Assembly: GCA_947561585.1 (NCBI GenBank)
Contig: CANNZV010001587.1
Span: 1 to 64,000 of the forward strand
DNA length: 64,000 nt
Source of the DNA: Caprella mutica
Lineage: Eukaryota > Arthropoda > Malacostraca > Amphipoda > Caprellidae
Direction: 5' to 3'
Positions 1 to 10,712 of the stretch are shown piece by piece. Under the pieces are notes generated by a model that saw only the letters and a list, made by a program, of their open reading frames with translations, had not been told where the DNA came from and did no database searches. Every line of letters begins with the position of its first letter. Position 1 is the first letter of the stretch. Made by a program: the position numbers and the translations under genes.

Positions 1-1545
1 ATACGTTCAAGATACCCAAAAAAATATACTTTGAAGCCATAAATGTCATAGGATGAATCAATTGGCAGCAGAGCGTCGACCACCGATCCTCCTTTAAACG
101 AGAACGTTTACTCATGAGCAAGTAGAAGAATTTTTAAATACTGCAGCATAAATTGGAGATACCGAAGTTTTCCCTGTATTACTCAGGTGGTTGAGAGGTT
201 GTGCCAAAACTTGTGATAGAGGGCATCATCATCTGTTTTTGCGGAAGAAACCGCGAGGGATGGATTTTATACGGAGTAGGATTGAATCAAGGAGGTAAAT
301 CCCTTCATTTTACTTCAAAGAAGGATCTTAAATTTATGAATGAAATGCTGAAATATATAAATATGAACAATATAATATACAAGTTTTGAATTACAAAAAT
401 TGCTTTTAATATACAAAGGTTTTTAATGTTTGAATTTTTTTTCAGGCAGATTCAGTTACAATCCAGTGGAGAAAAGGGTACGGAAAATGGTGCAAACATA
501 ATAATTATTTAGTTGTCGCATTAAAAATAATATAAAAAATACTGGTATTTTTTTCATTAATCTTTAAAAAAACATATTTAAATTGAGCTAATAATGAGAA
601 AAGTCCACATAAATATCCTATGGATTTGAGTAATCCCACGTAAAAATTGATATCTATTGCGGACCTTCTTCACACCATAGCTACAGTCTGTTTTGAAAGT
701 ATTGTGGGGATTTATAGGACTCTTTCAGAAACATAAAAGAACCATATACCAATCTATTGATTTTCGATATAAATATTTTTTTTATGAGAAAAATTGTTTA
801 TTAAACCAATTTTATAAATTTTTCAAGTGTGATGCGGAACCCCCAAAAAAATAATTTAGGAGCCTGAAAATTTTAAACACTATGTTTTTTAAGAAGAGGT
901 TCCGTAAAAAATATCCGGGTATGAACGTAAGTTTCAGAAATGTCTGAAAAAAAAAAAAAAACATTTTTCGATCCACTCCTAGCGTTTCAGCCTTCCGTCA
1001 TTCATATAGATTTTTGTCGCGGCAGTAGTCCACGTCCAAAAAAACCGATGTAGTGAGCGAATTAGATGAGAAAACAAAATTTGCATTATTTTTTATATTA
1101 AAGAAGATTAATTCACTTACAATTTTTTTTTTATATGTTTCGAGTAAAAACTTTCAAGGCACATTTAAAAAAATATTACAATAATCCTTAGATTAAAAAG
1201 GTTCATAAAAAAAATTTGTGGATCCTATACAGGGTGGACACACAAAAAAAGTGTAGCCAAAATTAGAATTAATATAAAATATCGTGTTTAAAAGTAGTTA
1301 GAAAAATGAGTTGAAGTAAATAGTAAAAATTAGATTTTTTCATGTAATCCATTCTACCACCGTCATTGGTACGTGTACGATTATTAGTATTAATCTAGTG
1401 GTGAGTCAGTGGCCAAAATAATATTGCGTCCTTGCGGGCCACTGAAATCCTTATTTTTGTCTTCACGTGACTGGCAATCTGGCGTCAGTTTCAATGGAGA
1501 AAACGATAGAAACTGAAAAAAAACTAAGGTTTTACACAGTCTTCC
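1..1545. other. AT-rich stretch without a recognisable gene
   Basis: No product can be assigned. A T-rich tract ending in CAG at 441-445 looks like a 3' splice site, and the bases after it stay open for about 60 nt, so a decayed exon is possible but unproven. At about 1218 a short CAGGGTGG-type end resembles a mariner terminus, but no partner end is seen. Bases 1398-1440 closely match 10921-10963, so at least that part is a dispersed repeat. Confidence 0.4.
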
Positions 1546-1547
1546 TA

Positions 1548-2576
1548 AAGGGGCCGTACACACGTAGGTTTTTTTTCAGTCTTTCCACTGGACTTTTTTG
1601 CTAAGCTCTCCTCCCACTTTTTCCACGAGACTTATATTTTGCAACCAAAAGTCCAAGACTTTTCAACAACATAGATGTTTCTATTATTTTCCCCCCAATC
1701 AAGAGGTGCAATTTTGTATATCTTCGTATAGCTACTGTCAACTCATAAAATATGTTGTACATATAATAACTGGATTGGTGTTCATTTTTTAGACAAAACT
1801 TTGCTCCATTCATTTCTTTACCTTTGAGCTAAAGAATTTCTCATATTTTCCTTTTTTATAAAAGACTGCCCAGTAAAATTTTAATAATACCTAGTACAAT
1901 GTTTTCTTTAAACTTTTATTTAGTTTAGTATATTTTAGTAAAAAATAAATATTACTATCTTTATTTTATTTATTTCAAACATATTACCTATTAGCTAATA
2001 CCTTTAATTATTTTATTTTATTATAAACGCAATACATATTGAAACCTAGTACCTATACGTATTGATACTTTTACCTAAACTTTATATAATAGCTAAATTA
2101 CATTTTGTTTGAGTGGATAGATTAATCATTAAATCAAATGAAGCGAAAAATAATCTCGGTTAGTATATTACTAAATATTGTAATAAACTTCATAATAAAT
2201 TATCAAAACTAAGTTAATTTGTAAACTAAATAATCTTAGTAATCTAGGTAGGTAGTTCTCTAGTAATTAATTAATCTAGGTAAATAGTAACTTATAACCT
2301 ATATATGTAATTAGTAAAATAACTAACCCCAGGTAATTAGTAATTTTACTAAACAGTTTACTAACTACAGTTACTAACTACCTAGGTTTAGTTACCTAGT
2401 TTAAAAAAAAATAGAGGCGGGCTTATGTCGCCGATATTCATGAGTAGTTAATTGCACGGCATGTTTAAATCCACGAGATTAAAAAAGTCAATCCAACGTG
2501 TGGGACGCTAATTGACTTTTGAATCAAAAAGTCTGGTGGAAAGACTTAAAAAAACCCTACGTGTGTACGGCCCCTT
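1548..2576. mobile_element. Inverted-repeat (MITE-like) element 1
   Basis: The left end AAGGGGCCGTACACACGTAG and the reverse complement of the right end match over about 50 bp with few differences, continuing through a shared AGTCTTTCCAC motif. TA flanks both sides (1546-1547 and 2577-2578), which would fit a TA target duplication. The interior is AT-rich, contains many short CTAGGTA/TAGTTAC motifs and no transposase. It ends only two bases from the start of the next inverted-repeat element. Confidence 0.75.
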
Positions 2577-2692
2577 TAGGGTATGGTTACTATGGATGCG
2601 TATTCAAGCGATTTTTCGCACTGACGACTTCTGATTGAAAAATCAAAATTCATACTTTCCAATGGGAGTGGTTTACAGTGGCAGCGATTTTA

Positions 2693-3706
2693 GGGCCCCT
2701 GCACACGAGCGTTCCTTCGCTGCAAACGTCAAATCAACGCAGCTGCATGGCCAGGGCACACGATCGTGTGCCGCAATGAAAAAATTAACCCAGATGCACA
2801 GAGAGTGACATGTAGCATGTACCAGTCGGGTGTAGGTCATGAGCCCTCTGTTTTTAAATCCTTATTTACCTATATTATTTAATCCTTATTGACACTTTTG
2901 TAGTTCATTACTGAATAGACATAAAATATATGTATATCCCCGAACCCCCCTGTCAGGTCATTAAACAATCATGAAGTGTGCAGTACAACAAACTACATTA
3001 GCAACTCTCAGTTATTTCTATCTAAATAGTTCTTCATTTGTTTAACTAGGTAAATAAGGATTAAAAAAACAGGGAGGGGGGCTCATGACCGTACCCCGTA
3101 CCAGTCACACTATATACCTAACTAGTTACACTGTAGGCTATCTAACCAGTCACACTATACCTAATTAGTCATACTATTGGCTATCTAACTAGTCACACTA
3201 TACCTAAACGGATCAAAATTGTAAAGTAATTGTTATTGGTACGTATATCGGTTACCAATACGTATCGGTACATATTCATTAGTCATTCAAAAAGTTTATA
3301 TTAACTTCATCAGGGCTTGATCGAGAAAGAAATACCTGAATTAACTTTGTTTTCTCGTTTTATTATTTCTTTGTAATAACTCACAGACTGTTAAAATGTA
3401 GGGACAAAAATTTATGTCTTATATGTTCAATAAAAATGTCTCTATCTCTACTATTTACTTACAATTACCATTGAAAGATGCGGCAACAAACCGTCCTGTG
3501 CGCACCCTCCCGTAGGTTTAATAGAAATGACTGGTAATGCGGCAGTCACCAGCCGTCAAGGGAACGCATTACTCTGCGTTCAGATTTGTCCGTCTCTCTG
3601 CCGGACGGCACAGAACGCTCGTGTGCCCACTTACCCGAGAGTTAATGCTATTTTAGGGTCATGCGCCAATCGCCAGACGGCAAAGAACGCTTGTGTGCGG
3701 GGGCCC
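2693..3706. mobile_element. PIF/Harbinger-like MITE (TTA target duplication)
   Basis: The ends GGGCCCCTGCACACGAGCG and the reverse complement of the right end, GGGCCCCCGCACACAAGCG, form an inverted repeat of about 30 bp. TTA flanks both sides (2690-2692 and 3707-3709), the usual target of PIF/Harbinger elements. It is non-coding and itself carries a complete insertion of the G-rich MITE family, so it is the older of the two. Confidence 0.7.
2828..3098 (-). mobile_element. G-rich-ended MITE, copy 1 (perfect 9-bp TSD)
   Basis: It starts GGGTGTAGGTCATGAGCCC and ends CATGACCGTACCCC, inverted relative to most copies. It is flanked on both sides by GTACCAGTC (2819-2827 and 3099-3107), a perfect 9-bp target-site duplication. 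The core is shared with the copies near 6.2, 20.3, 21.2, 22.5, 39.5 and 57.7 kb. At 271 bp this is the shortest complete copy, with single GTCAT units at each end instead of arrays. Confidence 0.85.
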
Positions 3707-4274
3707 TTAGTGGTCAGAATACGTACGAAGTCGTCAGAACAACTTCAACGTTCAAATGAGTTTGATTTTTTCACGCGACTAGCGACTGATTCAGTCTTTT
3801 TACTGTTTAATTCTCTTAAACTTTCAATTAATGCTACTGTTTATCGTTGCGATTTAGAAATATATTATTAGATACTCTATCAGGAATAATACACATTATT
3901 TATAATATATATTTGTTTATATAAATTCTTGAATTGGTTGTTACTCTATACAATTCTTTTCAACAAAATTGAATATTTTTGAATAGTTGTTTTAAAAAAA
4001 TTCTCATCATTTTTCTATTTAGGTATTTCAAAAATTTTGTTCAGTGAAAATAATGATCAAATTAGTCTATTATTTCAGAGCCAAACAGGTAGGTTTTTAA
4101 TTCCTCCTGAACATTATATCAAATAAACATAGTTTAGACCCCAATATTAATTGAGCAGAAACATACTGACGATCAGAAATCGCGTAGTGTAACCCCCTCG
4201 CACTGACGATATCGTCACTGTCGTCAGTGCGAAAAATCGCTCGAATACGATTGCAATAGTAACCGTACCCTGAG

Positions 4275-5348
4275 GGTACGGTTACTATGAGCGTATTCAA
4301 GCGAACATGTTTCTTTTTTATCAAGTCTTTTTTATCGTTTATAATCATACCCATTTTGCAATACAATCGCAACACCACTAACAAAAATAGTAACAATTTT
4401 TTGCTAAACGTAAATTTAGCAATATGTTTATTGATTAATTACTTGTTTCTAATGTCAGTGTAACAAGGACTGTAAATAGAGGAGACAAAGAAACATTTAA
4501 AGATAGTTTTATTTTATATAGATGGGTTTCCTTTTAGTAAGATTTCTATTATTAATTTAGTAGCTATGGCTTTAACGTCTGATTTGAAGCAAAAGGCCAT
4601 ATCGCAGACGCCAAAAGGAAATTAAGTACAAGGGACTGGAAAAAGCAGTCACAAAGAAAAATGGCTCCATGAACATAGTCACCTACCACCGTCGGTGACA
4701 AAGCTCATGAAAGCAGAAAAGCTACTCCGTGATTGCAGTCACTTGAATGTGACGAAAAGGGACACAAGCACCGGTGGCTGCACTCACGGATAAAAGAGGA
4801 AAATGAAGAGGTGATAGTAAAGGAAGACTACGAGTCAAAAAAACAGAAAAATCACAGGAATTACCCGTCATAATTAATATTCAGTTTCTAAGAAACAAAT
4901 CTAATATAACTATACTGTTAGGCGTGCTTGTTAAATTGGCTAATATCGATAAAAAATACACTGGGTGCGATTGTCGCAATAAAAAATGTATTGGATGTGT
5001 ACAAGTTAACCCCAGCGACATAGTATATTTTATATATTTCGTATTAATTATTTGAAAAATCGTTTTCGTTATCTTTACATAGCTACATGAGCACAACTTG
5101 TCAAAGAATAAAAATAACAATTCAAATTAATCAACGTTTATGTACAAAAATTTTGACACTTGTTAACAGAGTAAAAAAAAAACACATTATTAACTAGACA
5201 GATATTTCAGAAAATATGCATATTAAAAGCTATTCTTTCAAATATTGCATATGATCATTGTAAGGAAGAATTCGCTTAGATCGGAAGAATTCACTTAGAT
5301 TGTATAACTTGTCAATTTGAGATGAACATATTGTAAAAATTCTTATAT
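4275..5348. repeat. Intergenic stretch with a dispersed repeat
   Basis: No gene is recognised. Bases about 4553-4830 are a diverged copy of about 26385-26640. Both carry AACGTCTG, AAAAGGAAATTAA and GAAAAGCTACT motifs and end GAGGAAAATGAAGAGGTGAT. The pair contains stops in every frame I followed, so it may be a decayed coding segment of an unknown element or simply a repeat. The rest is AT-rich and featureless. Confidence 0.45.
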
Positions 5349-5970
5349 GCACAGTATAAAGTTTAGGGGTAGACCACTCTCATATGGGAGACATCTTTTT
5401 AAACTGACCAATAGCGTTGCAGAAGACCGGTGGTGCGTGACGTCATTAGCGGGAAAATTTACTACTGGTTACTATGTGGTATTGGTATTACATTAACTTA
5501 CAACTTTATGAAAGTATAATTCAAATTGAATAATTTGATAAGATAATATTATTACTAGAGTTGTGACAATATGCGTTTTAAATCATATATCTTAAGAATA
5601 TCATACGAAACTTCAATCAGTCTATAATATTTTCAGGATCTATGATTTCAAACACATATTGTCACAACCCTAATAATTAGGTACTAATAATACAATTAAC
5701 AAAACTAAGTTTAAGAGAAACCTCAACTTAGTTTTGAATGGATTCTAAATCTTGGTGAATTGCCATCTTTATTCTTGATTAATGATCTCCACAGACATAG
5801 CAATTTTTAATAAGTTCTCATGTCTCCTAAAATTGTGAAATGATTAGAACTATATTCTGCTGTATTCTTAATATCTTGAAAACATTTAACCTTCCTATCA
5901 CGCGCGTTTGCTATTGTTTTTCTGCACTTTTCACAATCATGTGACTCTGGGAGTCGCTGATTGGTTCAAG
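5349..5970 (+). mobile_element. Family E inverted-repeat element, copy lacking its right end
   Basis: It starts GCACAGTATAAAGTTTAGGGG and can be followed along the full copy at 31512-32257. It contains the same internal palindrome of about 110 bp (TTGTGACAATATG, 5569-5668) and the same ACCGGTGGTGCG and TGACGTCA motifs. Similarity stops at about 5970, where a different repeat (5972-6225) begins, so the right terminus is missing. It is non-coding. Confidence 0.65.
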
Positions 5971-5971
5971 A

Positions 5972-6225
5972 TTGCTCAACTTGATAGGGCACATGCAAAA
6001 ATAATAACAACAAATCAGAAGCAAGCAGTAGTATACGTCACACCAAACAATAATAACCCCCCCTTGAAATTTACAGAAGGATAATCTTCAGTCTTACCTT
6101 GTGAAGTCATTAGAAATATAAATATACTCTACTGATTAGGGATCAGAGAACTAATTACTTCATTATTAATTAAGTTTACAAGATCGCATATGTGGTTCAA
6201 TTAAGTATTTTGAATATAATTACCT
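5972..6225 (+). repeat. Dispersed repeat F
   Basis: The first part (GCTCAACTTGATAGGGCAC...) recurs at 29381-29445 and 40249-40310. The second part (GATAATCTTCAG... to GTATTTTGAATATAAT) recurs at 29955-30105. At 29.4 kb the two parts are separated by a 501-bp inverted-repeat element, so this copy is the uninterrupted form. The nature of the repeat is unknown. Confidence 0.6.
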
Positions 6226-6235
6226 TCTATTAGTT

Positions 6236-6636
6236 GGGGTACGTTCAAGAGCCCCCCCGGTCATGAGTCCCCCTAGGTCACGAGTCCCCCTAGGTCACGA
6301 GCCCCCCTCCCTGTTTTTTTAATCCTTATTTACCTAGTTAAACAAATGAAGAATTACTTAGATAGAAATAACTGAGAGGTACTAATGTAGTTTGTTGTAT
6401 CCGCTAGTTTGTTGTACTGCACACTTCATGATTGTTTAATGACCTGGCAGGGGGGTTGGGGGGGCGGCACGCCCCCCGATATACATATATTTTATGTCTA
6501 TTCAGTATTGAACTACAAAAGTGTCAATAAGGATTAAATAGTATAGGTAAATAAGTATTTAAAAACAGGGGGGCTCGTGACCGGGGGGGCTTATAACCGG
6601 GGGGCTCTTGACCGGGGGGGCTTATGACCTACACCC
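6236..6636 (+). mobile_element. G-rich-ended MITE, copy 2
   Basis: It begins GGGGTACGTTCAAGAGCCCC and ends GACCTACACCC, with several GTCAYGAGCCCCC units at the left and inverted CTCGTGACCGGGGGGG-type units at the right. The conserved core AATCCTTATTTACCTAG to TAGGTAAATAAG is present. No 9-bp target duplication is seen. The right flank is immediately a minisatellite, so the original flank has probably been lost. Confidence 0.8.
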
Positions 6637-6912
6637 AGAATGTGGATGTCCCTCGCTATAGAGGGATTCAAGACGTGGGACAGAGTGCGGATGTCCCTCG
6701 CTATAGAGGGAATAAGACGTGGGAACCACGTGAGACAGAGTGGGGATATCCCCCTCAGCAAGACGTGGGACAGAGTGTGGATGTCCCCCTCTGCAAGACG
6801 TGGGACAGAGTGCGGATGTCCTCCTCTGCAAGACGTGGGACGGAGTGCGGATGTCCCCCTCTGCAAGACGTGGGACAGAGTGCGGATTTCCCCTCTTCAA
6901 GGGGGACATATC
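6637..6912 (+). repeat. GC-rich minisatellite array 1
   Basis: Units of about 33-36 bp are built on AAGACGTGGGACAGAGTGCG followed by GATGTCCCCCTCTGC. The first units contain the small palindrome TCCCTCGCTATAGAGGGA. The repeat gives overlapping open frames on both strands only because of its period, so these are not taken as genes. It is related to the arrays at 8036-8245 and 10457-10712. Confidence 0.8.
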
Positions 6913-7110
6913 TCTCTTTTGGCTTAAACTACTTCGGTTAATTGGGGTATATAAATATGTATAAGAAATAAAAAAGATCATACTAATCATTATTGCAATT
7001 TCTTACCATATTGCATATAGTGTATATGTACATTTGGCTGTATATCAATTATTTTAATATTACAAATTGTTATATACGAATTAAATGGGAAGAAATGGAG
7101 AAAGAATTGT

Positions 7111-7195
7111 AGTGGTCATCTCGGGAATCGAACTCAGGACTCTAGTGTAATGTACTATTGAAGCCTGCGTCGCTACCACTCAGCCGTCCTGGACA
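7111..7195 (-). ncRNA. tRNA-like Pol III promoter (SINE head or tRNA relic)
   Basis: On the minus strand, ACGGCTGAGTGGTAGCG (7171-7187) fits an A box and GAGTTCGATTCCCGA (7121-7135) fits a B box, about 66 nt end to end. This is the spacing of a tRNA with a long variable arm or of a tRNA-derived SINE. I could not pair an acceptor stem, so a working tRNA gene is unlikely. A SINE head followed by AT-rich sequence is the better reading. Confidence 0.45.
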
Positions 7196-8035
7196 TGGTA
7201 GAAGTAGTATTGAAATGATCTTCATGCAACTTGATAACTTGCGTGCTTCTTAGAATTATTTTAAATAAATATAATTTAATATTATACATTTTGGTATCTT
7301 TTATTTTTTAATGTAAATGATAAAAATGTGTATTAAGTTTTTTATTAATATTTGTATTGATAATGTTAATTAATGTTATTAACTACCTAATTACCTATAA
7401 CTGTTAATTAATATTACCTATAGTTACCTTCTGGTGGTATCACTACCTTATACCTATCTAGTTACTTACTAAAGTTTATTTATAACTACCTAGTAACCTA
7501 CAAATGATATCCACCAATCTGTACCTACTGATGGTTATAACTACTTACTTACCTATTACGTAGTTACCTACATTACTGTTTGTCAATACCTACCTAGTTA
7601 CCTACAACTGCTTATCAATACCTAATTAGTTACCTTCTTGTGTTTAACATTGCCTACCTAGTGGCCTACAACTGTATATAAATACCAATCTAGGTCCTAG
7701 TTACCTACTAGTATTCATCAATACCTACCTAGTTACCTACAACTGTTTGTCAATGCCTACCTAGTTTTCTACTAGTGTTTATCAATGCTTATCAAGTTAC
7801 CTATAACTGTTTGACAATACCTACCTAGATACCTACCAGTGCCAATACCTAGATACCTACCAGTACCAATACCTACCTACCTAGTATACCTACTAGGTAG
7901 TGTTCATCAATCCGTACCTACTACCTAGATAGTAGATACCTACATCTGTTTATGAATACCTACCTAGTTATGATACGTAAATAAAGCTTGAGATAGATAT
8001 ACCTTTTTGGTATAACTTTTTCCCGTGTAAAACAG
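7196..8035. repeat. AT-rich stretch with a degenerate TTACCTAC repeat
   Basis: From about 7380 to 7970 the sequence repeats variants of ATACCTACCTAGTTACCTAC followed by AACTGTTTGTCA, at a period of about 33-40 bp and with much divergence. No gene is seen. It is bounded on the right by a GC-rich minisatellite. Confidence 0.6.
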
Positions 8036-8245
8036 ACGAGGGACAGAGAGGGACATCCCGCGTGGGACAGAGAGGGATATCCCGCGTAGGTCAGAGAGGG
8101 ACATCCCACGTGGGACAGAGAGGGACATCCTGCGTACTTTTTCCCGCGTAAAACAGACGAGGGACATCCCACGTGGGACAGAGAGGTATATCCCGCGTGG
8201 GACAGAGAGGGACATCCCGCGTGGGGTGACATCCCGCGTGGGATA
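8036..8245 (+). repeat. GC-rich minisatellite array 2
   Basis: Units of 24 bp read GGGACAGAGAGGGACATCCC followed by GCGT. Each unit contains GGGA/TCCC half-sites, so the array can fold on itself. A 40-bp TTTTCCCGCGTAAAACAGACG interruption occurs twice. The array runs straight into the 3' side of a CR1-like LINE remnant whose 5' side meets a third array of the same unit. Confidence 0.85.
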
Positions 8246-8716
8246 GAGTCACAAGGATAAAGGGACTATCAAAAGGCACAATATGCCCATCCAAGGATGG
8301 CCCCTGTGCACAGCCAGCTGTGCGCTTGACGTTGGGTTAACAACGGAGCAAGGTGAATCTCTCTCCATCACTTCCCACTGGGAACCTAAGCACTCCAAAC
8401 CGTACTCCTAAACCTGACAAAGAAAGAACCTCCATCAGGCGTAGGAGCAAAGTTTGGGTACAATCATTAGCTCCAAGTTTTATCCTGGACTTGGTCAGTC
8501 AAACCAGCCAATCACTGCCACCATCACAGGGGCCGCCCAAAGGCAGTCCCTGAGACGGTGACAGAACGCAGGGTGTGACCTGATCTCTCTAGCCACGGAA
8601 AGGCGCCAGGTTTTCTCTTAGTTGGTTGGTTGGAGTTGCAGTAAAAGTGCTATCAGAAAAGATAGCTAAGACTCTCATCTCAACTCCGAGGTCAAGTCAT
8701 GGAGGCGCTTGACAGC
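8246..8716 (-). other. Probable 3' untranslated region of the CR1-like LINE
   Basis: This segment follows the stop codon of the LINE reading frame on the minus strand and keeps its higher GC content up to the edge of the minisatellite. No poly(A) or short terminal microsatellite typical of a LINE 3' end was found, so the 3' end may have been replaced by the minisatellite. Open frames here look like chance. Confidence 0.45.
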
Positions 8717-10455
8717 TCAGTAAGCCAGCTCACTGAGTATCCTGTCAAGTTGCCTTTTGAATGTGTCAACAGTCAGGCTGCTGACAACATTTTCTGGCAG
8801 TTTGTTCCAGACATTACAGATCTTTACCAGCATGAAGTTCTCCAGCTGAGCAGTGGTGAACCGAGGCGGAACCACCTTCCACCCGTGGTTGCGGGTGGGG
8901 TTCACACACAGCGAAAAGTAGTCTTCGGGATCAACTCGACTTATCTCTCGAAGGATCTTAAAAGTCTCAATGAGTTGACTCCTCAAACGTCGCTGCTCAA
9001 GCGTGAAGAGGCCCAGGTCTTCTAACCGACGTGCGTATCCCTTGGATCGGATTTCAGGTACAAGTTTAGTCGCCCTCGCTTGCACCCGTTCCAACCGCTG
9101 GACATCTGCTCGCAACGTCGGTGACCAGAACTGGACCGCAAACTCCAAAAGAGGTCTTACAAGAGAGTTGTACACGGTGAGGACTGTCTCTCTGTTTCTG
9201 TATCTGAATTGCCTCTTGATGTTCCCTAGGATCTTGTTTGCTCTCTTCTCAGCTTCCAGGCACTGTCGAGAGAACTTGAGATCCCTGGTGATCATAACTC
9301 CAAGATCCTTCTGTACATCAGTGGGTCCTATTTGGGCTCCAAGTAGCGTGTAGAAAGCTTCAGCGTTCCTACGACCAGCATGAAGTACTCTACACTTGTC
9401 CACATTGAAGGGCATCTGCCACTTTTCCGACCATTCTCCGATCTTGAAAAGATCAAGTTGGAGTTGTCCGATGGCCTCTGGACTTGCAGCGTTGATGCCA
9501 ATCTTTGTCTCATCAGCAAACTTGGATACCCTACTGACGAGTCCTACGTCAAGGTCATTTATGTAAATAATAAAGAGCAGAGGACCAAGGACTGAGCCCT
9601 GGGGAACCCCGCTGGTTACGGAGCTCTACACAGAGGCCACGCCATTGACCACCACTCTTTGTCGTCTGTTATTTAGCCATGACCTGATCCATTGTAGAAC
9701 TCGACCACCCACACCAATAGCTGCTATTTTCGCCATTAACCTCTTGTGAGGTACCTTGTCAAATGCCTTCTTGAAATCAAGGTAGACGATGTCAACAGCT
9801 TTGGATTTGTCATGCTCCTGAAGAACGTAGTAGAAGAACTCTAGTAAGTTTGTCAGGCATGACTTCCCGCGAAGAAAGCCATGCTGATTCTTTCCTATGA
9901 GCTGGTGTTCTTCCAGGTGATCCACAATCCTATCCTTGATGATGGATTCTAGCAGCTTTCCAGGAACCGATGTTAAACTAATCGGTCTGTAGTTACTACT
10001 GTTAGTGGTCTCACCTGTCTTGAAGATTGGGGTCACATCCGCGATCCTCATGTCGTCGGCGACCTCGCCCGACTCCAAAGAGACATTGAAGATCTGTTGC
10101 AGATGTGCCGCCAAACCATCCTTCACGTTCTTCATCACTGTCGGTAAGAATCCATCAGGACCAGCTGCTTTGTTAGGGTCCAGCTTGCCAAGTTTGTCCA
10201 CTACCTCCTCAACAGTACAAACAATCTCAGTCAGTGGCATTCGTCCCTTTTAGTAGACTACGGGGTCAGGGGTGCCAAGCGCATCCTACCTGGTGAAGAC
10301 ACTGACGAAATAACTGTTGAGTTCGGCGACGATGTCGGCATCCGAAGTTGCCAACATACCTTGGGTTGTCCTGATTGGTCCGATGGAGCTTCTGGTGGGC
10401 TTCCTGCTATTGACATAAGCGAAGAACTCCTTAGGGTTGCCCTTACAGGCCAAAA
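8717..10455 (-). pseudogene. CR1-like LINE reverse transcriptase, 5'-truncated
   Basis: The frame runs on the minus strand from about 10455 to a stop at 8717. It begins in the linker between the endonuclease and RT domains (NPKEFFAYVNSRKP), then has RT blocks NKAAGPDGF, SNYRPISLTSV, YLDFKKAFDKVPH and GVPQGSVLGPLLF, and finally the CR1-type C-terminal region with RDLKFSRQC and SPTLRADVQRLERVQARAT. The apurinic endonuclease and ORF1 are missing. There are in-frame stops at 9626-9628 and two just before the RT (about 10241-10295). The catalytic box reads FADE instead of FADD, so the second active-site Asp is lost. It is a dead copy lying between two minisatellite arrays. Confidence 0.9.
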
Positions 10456-10456
10456 T

Positions 10457-10712
10457 AGAGAGGGATATCCCACGTGGGACAGAGAGGGACATCCCGCGTG
10501 GGACAGAGAGGGACATCCTGCGTGGGACAGAGAGGGACATCCCGCGTGGGAAAGACGTGGGACAGACGAGGGACATTCCGCTTGTGTAAGACGTGGGACG
10601 TGAGTGGGATTTCAGACGTTGGAAAGACGTGGGATTTCAGACGTCTGGAGATTTCTGAAATCCCTCGCTAGCGAGGGATGTCCCCCTCTGTCCCACGCGG
10701 GACAGAGAGGAT
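10457..10712 (+). repeat. GC-rich minisatellite array 3, with an inverted end
   Basis: Left units match array 2 (GGGACAGAGAGGGACATCCC). The middle changes to AAGACGTGGGA units like array 1. The right end (about 10660-10712) carries the unit inverted, with GATGTCCCCCTCTGTCCCAC. The array joins the truncated 5' side of the LINE without a gap. Confidence 0.8.

Larger units (their letters stand above)
2579..4270. mobile_element. Inverted-repeat element 2, with nested insertions
   Basis: The left end begins GGGTATGGTTACTAT and the right end is its inverted counterpart. The arms share the 20-mer GCGATTTTTCGCACTGACGA. It abuts element 1 on the left. After TGA at 4271-4273 a third copy of the same terminus starts (GGGTACGGTTACTATGAGCG), for which no right end was found. 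A TTA-flanked element (2693-3706) and, inside that, a G-rich MITE (2828-3098) are nested within it. No transposase is visible. Confidence 0.7.

Noticed and set aside
3527..3871. Plus-strand frame of 114 codons at the right end of the TTA-flanked MITE
   Set aside because: It crosses the MITE border and has no recognisable domain.
6591..6990. Overlapping open frames on both strands across the minisatellite, with repeating peptides
   Set aside because: They follow from a repeat unit without stops and appear in several phases and both strands. The same applies to 7960-8294 and 10474-10671.
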